Source: Cyrtodaria siliqua (Eukaryota; Mollusca; Bivalvia; Adapedonta; Hiatellidae). From it: DNA of 64,000 nucleotides. The DNA lies in NCBI GenBank assembly GCA_037043455.1, contig JAWPHD010006807.1:1-64000 (forward strand), given 5' to 3'. Each line of letters begins with the position of its first letter. Position 1 is the first letter of the stretch. Positions 1-13,062 of the stretch are shown here, piece by piece. The position numbers and the translations under genes were made by a program. The notes beneath the pieces are model-generated. The model saw nothing but the letters and a program-made list of their open reading frames with translations, had not been told where the DNA came from and did not search any database.

Positions 1-3000
1 AACTGTTGGTGTCAGTTACAACAGTTGGTGTCATTACAACTGTTGGTGTCATTACAACTGTTGGTATCATTACAAAGTTTGTATCATTACACTGTTGGTA
101 TCATCATTACAACTGTTGGTATCATTACAACTGTTGGTATCATCATTACAACTGTTGGTGTCATTACAACTGTTGGTATCATTACAACTGTTGGTGACTT
201 TACAACTGTGTGGGTATCGTTACAACTGTTGGTATCATTACAACTGTTGGTGATCATTACAACTGTTGGTGTCTTTACAACTGTTGGTGTCATTACAACT
301 GTTGCTATCATTACAACTGTTGGTATCATTACAACTGTTGGTATCATTACAACTGTTGGTATCATTACAACTGTTGGTGTCATTACAACTGTTGGTGTCA
401 TTACAACTGTTGGTATCATTACAACTGTTGGTATCGTTACAACTGTTGGTGTCATTACAACTGCTTGGTATCATTACAACTGTTGGTATCATTACAACTG
501 TTGGTGTCTTTACAACTGTTGTGATCTTTACAACTGTTGGTATCATTACAACTGTTGGTATCATTACAACTGTTGGTATCATTACAACTGTTGGTGTCAT
601 TACAACTGTTGATATCATTACAACTGTTGGTGTCATTACAACTGTTGGTAGTCATTACAACTGTTGGTATCATTACAACTGTTGGTGTCATTACAACTGT
701 TGGTAGTCATTACAACTGTTGGTATCATTACAACTGTTGGTTATGACATTACAACTGTTGGTATCATTACAACTGTTGTTTATCATTACAACTGTTGTGT
801 CATTACAACTGTTGGTACTTACAACTGTTGGTATCATTACAAACTGTTGGTGTCATTACAACTGTTGGTATCATTACAACTGTTGGTGTCATTACAACTG
901 TTGGGATTACAATGTGTATCATTACAACTGTTGTGTCATTACAACTGTTGGTAGTCATTACAACTGTTGGTATCATTACAACTGTTGGTGACTTTACAAC
1001 TGTTGGTAGTCATTACAACTGTGGTGTCATTACAACTGTTGTGTCATTACAACTGTTGGTGTCAATACAACTGTTGGTGTCGTTACAACTGTTGGTGTCA
1101 TTACAACTGTTGTATCATTACAACTGTTGGTATCATTACAACTGTTGGTATCATTACAACTGTTGGTTTCATTACAACTGTTGGTGTCATTACAACTGTT
1201 GGTATCATTACAACTGTTGGTGTCATTACAACTGTTGGTGTCATTACAACTGTTGGTGTCATTACAAACTGTTGGTGTCATTACAACTGTTGGTATCATT
1301 ACAACTGTTGGTATCATTACAACTGTTGGTATCGTTACAACTGTTGGTGTCATTACATCATTGACAACTGGTTGGTATCATTACAACTGTTGGTGTCATT
1401 ACAACTGTTGGTATCATTACAACTGTTGGTATCGTTACAACTGTTGGTGTCATTACAACTGTTGGTATCATTACAACTGTTGGTGTCATTACAATCTGTT
1501 GGTGTCATTACATCATTACAACTGTTGGTACATTACTAACTGTTGGTATCATTACAACTGTTGGTATCGTTACAACTGTTGGTGTCATTACATCATTACA
1601 ACTGTTGGTATCATTACAACTGTTGTATCGTTACAACTGTTGGTGTCATTACAACTGTTGGTAGTCATTACAACTGTTGGTGTCCTTTACAACTGTTGGT
1701 GTCATTACAACTGTTGGTATCATTACAACTGTTGGTGACTTTACAACTGTTGGTCATTACAACTGTTGGTATCATTACAACTGTTGGTATCGTTACAACT
1801 GTTGGTATCGTTACAACTGTTGGTGTCATTACAACTGTTGGTATCATTACAACTGTTGGTGTCATTACAACTGTTGGTATCATTACAACTGTTGGTATCA
1901 TTACAACTGTTGGTGACTTTACAACTGTTGGTATCATTACAACTGTTGGTGTCATTACAACTGTTGGTGTCATTACAACTGTTGGTCAATACAACTGTTG
2001 TGTCGTTACAACTGTTGGTGTCATTACAACTGTTGGTGTCATTACAACTGTTGGTATCATTACAACTGTTGGTATCATTACAACTGTTGGTATCATTACA
2101 ACTGTTGTGGTGTCATTACAACTGTTGGTATCATTACAACTGTTGGTGTCATTACAACTGTTGGTGTCATTACAACTGTTGGTGTCATTACAACTGTTGG
2201 TATCATTACAACTGTTGGTATCGTTACAACTGTTGTGTCATTACATCATTACGAACTGTTGGTATCATTACAACTGTTGGTGTCATTACAACTGTTGGTA
2301 TCATTACAACTGTTGGTGTCATTACAACTGTTGGTGTCATTACAACTGTTGGTATCATTACAACTGTTGGTGTCATTACAACTGTTGGTGTCATCATTAC
2401 AACTGTTGGTATCATTACAACTGTTTGGTATCATTACAAACTGTTGGTATCGTTTACAACTGTTGGTGTCATAGCAGCATACAACTGTTGTGTGATCATT
2501 ACAACTGTTGGTATCGTTACAACTGTTGGTGTCATTACAACTGTTGAGTATCATTACAACTGTTGGGTCATTACAACTGTTGGTGTCATTACAACTGTTG
2601 GTGTCATTACAACTGTTGGTACGTACAACTGTTGGGTACGTTACAACTGTTGGTGTCGTTACAACTGTTGGTGTCGTTACAACTGTTGGTATTTACAACT
2701 GTTGGTATCATTACAACTGTTGGTGTCATTACAAACTGTTGGTATCATTACAACTGTTGGTATCATTCAACTGTTGGTGTCATTACAACTGTTGGTGTCA
2801 TTACCACTGTTCGTAGTCAATTACAACTGTTGGTATCATTACAACTGTTGGTGTCATTACAACTGTTGGTGTCGTTACAACTGTTGGTGATCGTTACAAC
2901 TGTTGGTATCATTTCAAACTGTTGGGTATCATTACAACTGTTGGTGTCATTACAACTGTGGTACTGTGGTATCATTACAACTGTTGGTGTCATTAACAAC

Positions 3001-6000
3001 TGTTGGTAACTGTTGGTATCATTACAACTGTTGGTGTCGTTTACAACTGTTGGTGATCATTACAACTGTTGGTGTCATTACAACTGTTGGTGTCATTACA
3101 ACTGTTGTGTCATTACAAACTGTTGGTATCATTACAACTGTTGGTGTCATTACAACTGTTGGTGTCATTACAACTGTTGTTATGTCATTACAACTGTTGG
3201 TATCGATTACAACTGTTGGTGTCATTACAACTGATGGTATCATTACAACTGTTGGTATCGTTACAACTGTTGGTATCATTACAACTGTTTGGTGTCATTA
3301 CAACTGTTGGTGTCATTACAACTGTTGGTATCATTACAACTGTTGGTGTCATTACAACTGTTGGTGTCATTACAACTGTTGGTATCATTACAACTGTTGG
3401 TATCGTACAACTGTTGGTATCGTTACAACTGTTGGTGTCGTTACAACTGTTGGTGTCATTACAACTGTTGGTGTCATTACAACTGTTGGTGTCATTACAA
3501 CTGTTGGTGTCTTTACAACTGTTGGTATCATTACAACTGTGGTGACTTTACAACTGTTGTGTGTATCTTACAACTGTTGGTGACTTTACAACTGTTGTAT
3601 CGTTACAACTGTTGGTGTCGTTACAACTGTTGGTGTCATTACAACTGTTGGTGTCATTACAACTGTTGGTATCATTACAACTGTTGGTGTCATTACAACT
3701 GTTGGTGTCATTACAACTGTTGGTGTCATTACAACTGTTGGTATCATTACAACTGTTGGTGTCAGTTACAACTGTTGGTGTCACTACAACTGTTGTATCA
3801 TTACAACTGTTGGTATCATTACAACTGTTGGTGACTTTACAACTGTTGGTATCATTACAACTGTTGGTATCAGATTACAACTGTTGGTGACTTTACAACT
3901 GTTGGTGACTTTACAACTGTTGTATCATTACAACTGTTGGTATCGTTACAACTGTTGGTGTCAGTACAACTGTTGGTGTCATTACAACTGTTGGTATCAT
4001 TACAACTGTTGGTGTCATTACAACTGTGTGTCATTACAACTGTTGGTGTCTTTACAACTGTTGGTATCATTACAACTGTTGGTATCATTACAACTGTTGG
4101 TCATCATTACAACTGTTGGTGATCATTACAACTGTTGGTATCATCATTACAACTGTTGGTGTCATTACAACTGTTGGTATCATTACAACTGTTGGTGACT
4201 TTACAACTGTTGGTATCGTTACAACTGTTGGTATCGTTACAACTGTTGGTATCGTTACAACTGTTGGTATCGTTACAACTGTTGGTGTCGTTACAACTGT
4301 TGCTATCGTTACAACTGTTGGTATCATTACAACTGTTGGTGTCATTACAACTGTTGGTATCATTACAACTGTTGGTGTCATTACAACTGTTGGTGTCATT
4401 ACAACTGTTGGTATCATTACAACTGTTGGTATCGTTACAACTGTTGGTGTCGTTACAACTGTTGGTATCATTACAACTGTTGGTATCATTACAACTGTTG
4501 GTGACTTTACAACTGTTGGTATCGTTACAACTGTTGGTATCGTTACAACTGTTGGTGTCATTACAACTGTTGGTATCATTACAACTGTTGGTGTCATTAC
4601 AACTGTTGGTGTCATTACAACTGTTGGTGTCATTACAACTGTTGGTATCATTACAACTGTTGGTGTCATTACAACTGTTGGTGTCATTACAACTGTTGGT
4701 ATCATTACAACTGTTGGTGACTTTACAACTGTTGGTATCATTACAACTGTTGGTATCATTACAACTGTTGGTGACTTTACAACTGTTGGTATCATTACAA
4801 CTGTTGGTATCGTTACAACTGTTGGTATTGTTACAACTGTTGGTGTCATTACAACTGTTGGTATCATTACAACTGTTGGTATCATTACAACTGTTGGTAT
4901 CATTACAACTGTTGGTGACTTTACAACTGTTGGTATCATTACAACTGTTGGTGTCATTACAACTGTTGGTGTCATTACAACTGTTGGTGTCGTTACAACT
5001 GTTGGTGTCATTACAACTGTTGGTGTCATTACAACTGTTGGTATCATTACAACTGTTGGTGACTTTACAACTGTTGGTGACTTTACAACTGTTGGTATCG
5101 TTACAACTGTTGGTATCGTTAAAACTGTTGGTGTCATTACAACTGTTGGTGTCATTACAACTGTTGGTATCATTACAACTGTTGGTGTCATTACAACTGT
5201 TGGTGTCATTACAACTGTTGGTGTCATTACAACTGATTACAACTGTTGGTATCATTACAACTGTTGGTATCATTACAACTGTTGGTGACTTTACAACTGT
5301 TGGTATCATTACAACTGTTGGTATCATTACAACTGTTGGTGACTTTACAACTGTTGGTGACTTTACAACTGTTGGTATCATTACAACTGTTGGTATCATT
5401 ACAACTGTTGGTATCGTTACAACTGTTGGTGTCATTACAACTGTTGGTGTCATTACAACTGTTGGTATCATTACAACTGTTGGTGTCATTACAACTGTTG
5501 GTGTCATTACAACTGTTGGTGTCATTACAACTGTTGGTATCATTACAACTGTTGGTATCATTACAACTGTTGGTATCATCATTACAACTGTTGGTATCAT
5601 TACAACTGTTGGTATCATCATTACAACTGTTGGTGTCATTACAACTGTTGGTATCATTACAACTGTTGGTGACTTTACAACTGTTGGTATCGTTACAACT
5701 GTTGGTATCGTTACAACTGTTGGTATCATTACAACTGTTGGTATCGTTACAACTGTTGGTGTCATTACAACTGTTGCTATCATTACAACTGTTGGTATCA
5801 TTACAACTGTTGGTGTCATTACAACTGTTGGTGTCATTACAACTGTTGGTATCATTACAACTGTTGGTATCGTTACAACTGTTGGTGTCATTACAACTGT
5901 TGGTATCATTACAACTGTTGGTGACTTTACAACTGTTGGTATCGTTACAACTGTTGGTATCGTTACAACTGTTGGTGTCGTTACAACTGTTGGTATCATT

Positions 6001-9000
6001 ACAACTGTTGGTGTCATTACAACTGTTGGTGTCATTACAACTGTTGGTATCATTACAACTGTTGGTGTCATTACAACTGTTGGTGTCATTACAACTGTTG
6101 GTATCATTACAACTGTTGGTGTCATTACAACTGTTGGTATCATTACAACTGTTGGTGACTTTACAACTGTTGGTATCATTACAACTGTTGGTATCATTAC
6201 AACTGTTGGTGACTTTACAACTGTTGGTATCATTACAACTGTTGGTATCGTTACAACTGTTGGTATCGTTACAACTGTTGGTGTCATTACAACTGTTGGT
6301 ATCATTACAACTGTTGGTATCATTACAACTGTTGGTGACTTTACAACTGTTGGTATCATTACAACTGTTGGTGTCATTACAACTGTTGGTGTCATTACAA
6401 CTGTTGGTGTCGTTACAACTGTTGGTGTCATTACAACTGTTGGTATCATTACAACTGTTGGTATCATTACAACTGTTGGTATCATTACAACTGTTGGTAT
6501 CATTACAACTGTTGGTGTCATTACAACTGTTGGTGTCATTACAACTGTTGGTATCATTACAACTGTTGGTATCATTACAACTGTTGGTATCATTACAACT
6601 GTTGGTGTCATTACAACTGTTGGTATCGTTACAACTGTTGGTGTCATTACATCATTACAACTGTTGGTATCATTACAACTGTTGGTGTCATTACAACTGT
6701 TGGTATCATTACAACTGTTGGTATCGTTACAACTGTTGGTGTCATTACAACTGTTGGTATCATTACAACTGTTGGTGTCATTACAACTGTTGGTGTCATT
6801 ACATCATTACAACTGTTGGTATCATTACAACTGTTGGTATCATTACAACTGTTGGTATCGTTACAACTGTTGGTGTCATTACATCATTACAACTGTTGGT
6901 ATCATTACAACTGTTGGTGTCATTACAACTGTTGGTATCGTTACAACTGTTGGTGTCATTACAACTGTTGGTATCATTACAACTGTTGGTGTCATTACAA
7001 CTGTTGGTGTCATTACAACTGTTGGTGTCATTACAACTGTTGGTGACTTTACAACTGTTGGTATCATTACAACTGTTGGTATCGTTACAACTGTTGGTAT
7101 CGTTACAACTGTTGGTGTCATTACAACTGTTGGTATCATTACAACTGTTGGTGTCATTACAACTGTTGGTATCATTACAACTGTTGGTATCATTACAACT
7201 GTTGGTGACTTTACAACTGTTGGTATCATTACAACTGTTGGTGTCATTACAACTGTTGGTGTCATTACAACTGTTGGTGTCATTACAACTGTTGGTGTCG
7301 TTACAACTGTTGGTGTCATTACAACTGTTGGTATCATTACAACTGTTGGTGTCATTACAACTGTTGGTGTCATTACATCATTACAACTGTTGGTATCATT
7401 ACAACTGTTGGTATCATTACAACTGTTGGTATCGTTACAACTGTTGGTGTCATTACATCATTACAACTGTTGGTATCATTACAACTGTTGGTGTCATTAC
7501 AACTGTTGGTATCGTTACAACTGTTGGTGTCATTACAACTGTTGGTATCATTACAACTGTTGGTGTCATTACAACTGTTGGTGTCATTACAACTGTTGGT
7601 GTCATTACAACTGTTGGTGACTTTACAACTGTTGGTATCATTACAACTGTTGGTATCGTTACAACTGTTGGTATCGTTACAACTGTTGGTGTCATTACAA
7701 CTGTTGGTATCATTACAACTGTTGGTGTCATTACAACTGTTGGTATCATTACAACTGTTGGTATCATTACAACTGTTGGTGACTTTACAACTGTTGGTAT
7801 CATTACAACTGTTGGTGTCATTACAACTGTTGGTGTCATTACAACTGTTGGTGTCATTACAACTGTTGGTGTCGTTACAACTGTTGGTGTCATTACAACT
7901 GTTGGTATCATTACAACTGTTGGTATCATTACAACTGTTGGTATCATTACAACTGTTGGTATCATTACAACTGTTGGTGTCATTACAACTGTTGGTGTCA
8001 TTACAACTGTTGGTGTCATTACAACTGTTGGTGTCATTACAACTGTTGGTATCATTACAACTGTTGGTATCATTACAACTGTTTGTATCATTACAACTGT
8101 TGGTGTCATTACAACTGTTGGTATCGTTACAACTGTTGGTGTCATTACATCATTACAACTGTTGGTATCATTACAACTGTTGGTGTCATTACAACTGTTG
8201 GTATCATTACAACTGTTGGTATCGTTACAACTGTTGGTGTCATTACAACTGTTGGTATCATTACAACTGTTGGTGTCATTACAACTGTTGGTGTCATTAC
8301 ATCATTACAACTGTTGGTATCATTACAACTGTTGGTATCATTACAACTGTTGGTATCGTTACAACTGTTGGTGTCATTACATCATTACAACTGTTGGTAT
8401 CATTACAACTGTTGGTGTCATTACAACTGTTGGTATCGTTACAACTGTTGGTGTCATTACAACTGTTGGTATCATTACAACTGTTGGTGTCATTACAACT
8501 GTTGGTGTCATTACAACTGTTGGTGTCATTACAACTGTTGGTATCATTACAACTGTTGGTGTCATTACAACTGTTGGTATCATTACAACTGTTGGTATCG
8601 TTACAACTGTTGGTGTCATTACAACTGTTGGTGTCGTTACAACTGTTGGTATTATTACAACTGTTGGTATCATTACAACTGTTGGTGTCATTACAACTGT
8701 TGGTATCATTACAACTGTTGGTATCATTACAACTGATTACAACTGTTGGTATCATTACAACTGTTGGTGTCATTACAACTGTTGGTGTCATTACAACTGT
8801 TGGTGTCATTACAACTGTTGGTATCATTACAACTGTTGGTATCGTTACAACTGTTGGTATCATTACAACTGTTGGTATCATTACAACTGTTGGTGTCATT
8901 ACAACTGTTGGTATCGTTACAACTGTTGGTGTCATTACATCATTACAACTGTTGGTATCATTACAACTGTTGGTGTCATTACAACTGTTGGTATCATTAC

Positions 9001-12000
9001 AACTGTTGGTATCGTTACAACTGTTGGTGTCATTACAACTGTTGGTATCATTACAACTGTTGGTATCATTACAACTGTTGGTGTCATTACAACTGTTGGT
9101 ATCATTACAACTGTTGGTATCGTTACAACTGTTGGTGTCATTACAACTGTTGGTGTCGTTACAACTGTTGGTATTATTACAACTGTTGGTATCATTACAA
9201 CTGTTGGTGTCATTACAACTGTTGGTATCATTACAACTGTTGGTATCATTACAACTGATTACAACTGTTGGTATCATTACAACTGTTGGTGTCATTACAA
9301 CTGTTGGTGTCATTACAACTGTTGGTGTCATTACAACTGTTGGTATCATTACAACTGTTGGTATCATTACAACTGTTGGTAACTGTTGGTATCATTACAA
9401 CTGTTGGTGTCATTACAACTGTTGGTATCGTTACAACTGTTGGTGTCATTACATCATTACAACTGTTGGTATCATTACAACTGTTGGTGTCATTACAACT
9501 GTTGGTATCATTACAACTGTTGGTATCGTTACAACTGTTGGTGTCATTACAACTGTTGGTATCATTACAACTGTTGGTGTCATTACAACTGTTGGTGTCA
9601 TTACATCATTACAACTGTTGGTATCATTACAACTGTTGGTATCATTACAACTGTTGGTATCGTTACAACTGTTGGTGTCATTACATCATTACAACTGTTG
9701 GTATCATTACAACTGTTGGTATCGTTACAACTGTTGGTGTCATTACAACTGTTGGTATCATTACAACTGTTGGTGTCATTACAACTGTTGGTGTCATTAC
9801 AACTGTTGGTGTCATTACAACTGTTGGTGTCATTACAACTGTTGGTGTCATTACAACTGTTGGTGTCATTACAACTGTTGGTATCATTACAACTGTTGGT
9901 ATCATTACAACTGTTGGTATCGTTACAACTGTTGGTGTCGTTACAACTGTTGGTGTCGTTACAACTGTTGGTATTATTACAACTGTTGGTATCATTACAA
10001 CTGTTGGTGTCATTACAACTGTTGGTATCATTACAACTGTTGGTATCATTACAACTGTTGGTGTCATTACAACTGTTGGTGTCATTACAACTGTTGGTAT
10101 CATTACAACTGTTGGTGTCATTACAACTGTTGGTGTCGTTACAACTGTTGGTGTCGTTACAACTGTTGGTATCGTTACAACTGTTGGTATCGTTACAACT
10201 GTTGGTATCGTTACAACTGTTGGTATCATTACAACTGTTGGTGTCATTACAACTGTTGGTAACTGTTGGTATCATTACAACTGTTGGTGTCATTACAACT
10301 GTTGGTGTCATTACAACTGTTGGTATCATTACAACTGTTGGTGTCATTACAACTGTTGGTGTCATTACAACTGTTGGTATCGTTACAACTGTTGGTATCG
10401 TTACAACTGTTGGTGTCATTACAACTGTTGGTGTCATTACAACTGTTGGTGTCATTACAACTGTTGGTATCATTACAACTGTTGGTGTCATTACAACTGT
10501 TGGTGTCATTACAACTGTTGGTATCGTTACAACTGTTGGTGTCATTACAACTGTTGGTGTCATTACAACTGTTGGTGTCATTACAACTGTTGGTGTCATT
10601 ACAACTGTTGGTATCGTTACAACTGTTGGTGTCGTTACAACTGTTGGTATCGTTACAACTGTTGGTGTCGTTACAACTGTTGGTATCGTTACAACTGTTG
10701 GTGTCGTTACAACTGTTGGTATCGTTACAACTGTTGGTATCATTACAACTGTTGGTATCATTACAACTGTTGGTGTCATTACAACTGTTGGTGTCATTAC
10801 AACTGTTGGTGTCATTACAACTGTTGGTATCATTACAACTGTTGGTGTCATTACAACTGTTGGTATCATTACAACTGTTGGTGTCATTACAACTGTTGGT
10901 ATCATTACAACTGTTGGTATCGTTACAACTGTTGGTATCGTTACAACTGTTGGTATCATTACAACTGTTGGTGTCATTACAACTGTTGGTGTCATTACAA
11001 CTGTTGGTGTCATTACAACTGTTGGACTGTTGGTGTCATTACTACTGTTGGTATCATTACAACTGTTGGTGTCATTACAACTGTTGGTGTCATTACAACT
11101 GTTGGTGTCATTACAACTGTTGGTATCATTACAACTGTTGGTATCATTACAACTGTTGGTGTCATTACAACTGTTGAACTGTTGGTGTCATTACAACTGT
11201 TGGTATCATTACAACTGTTGGTATCATTACAACTGTTGGTATCATTACAACAGTACTGTTGGTATCATTACAACTGTTGGTATCATTACAACTGTTGGTG
11301 TCATTACAACTGTTGGTATCATTACAACTGTTGGTGTCATTACAACTGTTGGTATCATTACAACTGTTGGTGTCATTACAACTGTTGGTGTCATTACAAC
11401 TGTTGGTATCATTACAACTGTTGGTATCATTACAACTGTTGGTGTCATTACAACTGTTGGTATCATTACAACTGTTGGTATCATTACAACTGTTGGTGTC
11501 ATTACAACTGTTGGTGTCATTACAACTGTTGGTGTCATTACAACTGTTGGTGTCATTACAACTGTTGGTATCATTACAACTGTTGGTGTCATTACAACTG
11601 TTGGTGTCATTACAACTGTTGGTATCATTACAACTGTTGGTATCATTACAACTGTTGGTGTCATTACAACTGTTGGTGTCATTACAACTGTTGGTGTCAT
11701 TACAACTGTTGGTATCATTACAACTGTTGGTGTCATTACAACTGTTGGTATCATTACAACTGTTGGTGTCATTACAACTGTTGGTGTCATTACAACTGTT
11801 GGTGTCATTACAACTGTATTACAACTGTTGGTGTCATTACAACTGTTGGTATCATTACAACTGTTGGTGTCATTACAACTGTTGGTGTCATTACAACTGT
11901 TGGTATTATTACAACTGTTGGTGTCATTACAACTGTTGGTGTCATTACAACTGTTGGTATCATTACAACTGTTGGTGTCATTACAACTGTTGGTGTCATT

Positions 12001-12276
12001 ACAACTGTTGGTATCATTACAACTGTTGGTGTCATTACAACTGTTGGTATCATTACAACTGTTGGTGTCATTACAACTGTTGGTATCATTACAACTGTTG
12101 GTGTCATTACAACTGTTGGTGTCATTACAACTGTTGGTGTCATTACAACTGTTGGTATCATTACAACTGTTGGTATCGTTACAACTGTTGGTATCATTAC
12201 AACTGTTGGTGGTGTCATTACAACTGTTGGTGTCATTACAACTGTTGGTGTCATTACAACTGCTGGTATCATTGGA
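1..12276. repeat. 18-bp satellite array, over 12 kb
   Basis: About 680 tandem copies of an 18-bp unit, ACAACTGTTGGTRTCATT. Common variants change the GTATC/GTGTC part to GTATCG or GTGACT, or insert a short ATC repeat. Because 18 is divisible by three, most reading frames stay open and give hexapeptide repeats; none looks like a protein. Each unit carries CAACTG, an E-box and Myb-like core. Copies from about 4100 to 12276 are very uniform, whereas 1-4100 has many single-base indels. Variants containing an extra ATC before ATTACAACTG recur in groups near 6645/6798/6880, 8143/8293/8376 and 9440/9603/9684, so there is higher-order structure. The array lies left of SMG7 exon 16 and so inside intron 16. 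It starts outside the window. Confidence 0.97.
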
Positions 12277-12288
12277 GCCAGTAATGTT

Positions 12289-12444
12289 AGACATATAGAG
12301 TTTAATTAACATTGTTGAAGTGATACGGGAAATAATTCCCGAGTGAGAAAGATTCTTACGATATAGAAACGAGTGAGTTTTCGCATGAGTTTCTATATCG
12401 CAAGAATATTTTCCATATCACAACAAAAATGTTAATTAAACTAT
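12289..12444. repeat. Long imperfect hairpin (hairpin A)
   Basis: Two arms of about 60-70 bp are inverted copies of each other with small indels. The outer ends pair TTTAATTAACATT with AATGTTAATTAAA, and the inner ends pair CGATATAGAAAC with GTTTCTATATCG. The loop is about 18 nt. It directly follows the end of the 18-bp satellite and is followed by an AT-rich segment whose ends are inverted (12443-12460 and 12691-12711). Confidence 0.8.
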
Positions 12445-12712
12445 ATAATATATATTCTGTTACGAATTTCTTTCCAATCGTCTTTTGACACAAGTATTCC
12501 TTCTTCTGTCACTCCTTTGGCGACAGCGCGGAGTAATATCATGACGTCAATTTGTGACGTAATATCGTGACGTCTATCGTTTAGTTCATAACATTTGGCT
12601 ACTGTGCTATCTTGCACACTAGGCGAGATAGCACAGTAGAGGAAGGGATATGTTATAGATTTTCTTAAACTGGAAAATTTCTATAATTCATCACAGAATA
12701 TATAATATAAGC
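12445..12712. mobile_element. MITE-like segment attached to hairpin A
   Basis: The segment starts near ATAATATATATTCTGTTAC and ends near CACAGAATATATAATAT, which are partial inverted copies. It contains several GACGT motifs and a perfect 14-bp-arm hairpin at about 12599-12640 (CTACTGTGCTATCT with AGATAGCACAGTAG). No coding capacity is visible. Similar hairpin-plus-segment structures occur at 23966-24325, 34236-34795 and 42755-43279. Confidence 0.45.
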
Positions 12713-12872
12713 CTTTATCGCCTTTTTATCACATACCATAACTCTGGTACTCTGGAACTATTTCGGACCAGTAGAGCTAAAAACTCATGCACGACTCAAA
12801 TAATAAGATTTTTTCTCTGACAGACATGAACGTAATTGTGATATATCTGACATCAACACCAGCATTTCATAC

Positions 12873-13062
12873 CTGTATGGCCACATTTTGTCTGTTGGTT
12901 CGTTTCTCAGGGCTCGGTGCAGATGCGCTTGATTTACTAGATGCAGCATGAGGATTGGGTGTTGTCATGGTGACAGATTTAGCCAGGACACCATGATGGG
13001 GAAGGGTAGTGGAAGCAAACTGAAGCCTCCCGGCTTTCACCACCTGGGCTGACAGGTTAACG
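12873..13062 (-). CDS. SMG7: SMG7 exon 16 (residues 480-543), last exon in window
   Basis: 190 nt, acceptor gtttcag, donor gtatgaaat. It encodes a linker rich in Ser, Ala and Pro that ends PEKRTNRQNVAIQ, equivalent to human GKQNVAVQ. Here it sits at the start of the unstructured C-terminal region. Phase 0 at the donor. No further coding sequence is visible between here and the satellite. Confidence 0.9.

Noticed and set aside
1..12276. CRISPR array
   Set aside because: No unique spacers alternate with repeats; this is a simple tandem satellite in an animal genome.
4107..12309. Very long ORFs (up to 1378 codons) across the satellite on both strands
   Set aside because: The 18-bp unit is divisible by three and lacks stops in most frames, so hexapeptide repeats arise automatically; no start, splice or composition evidence supports a protein.
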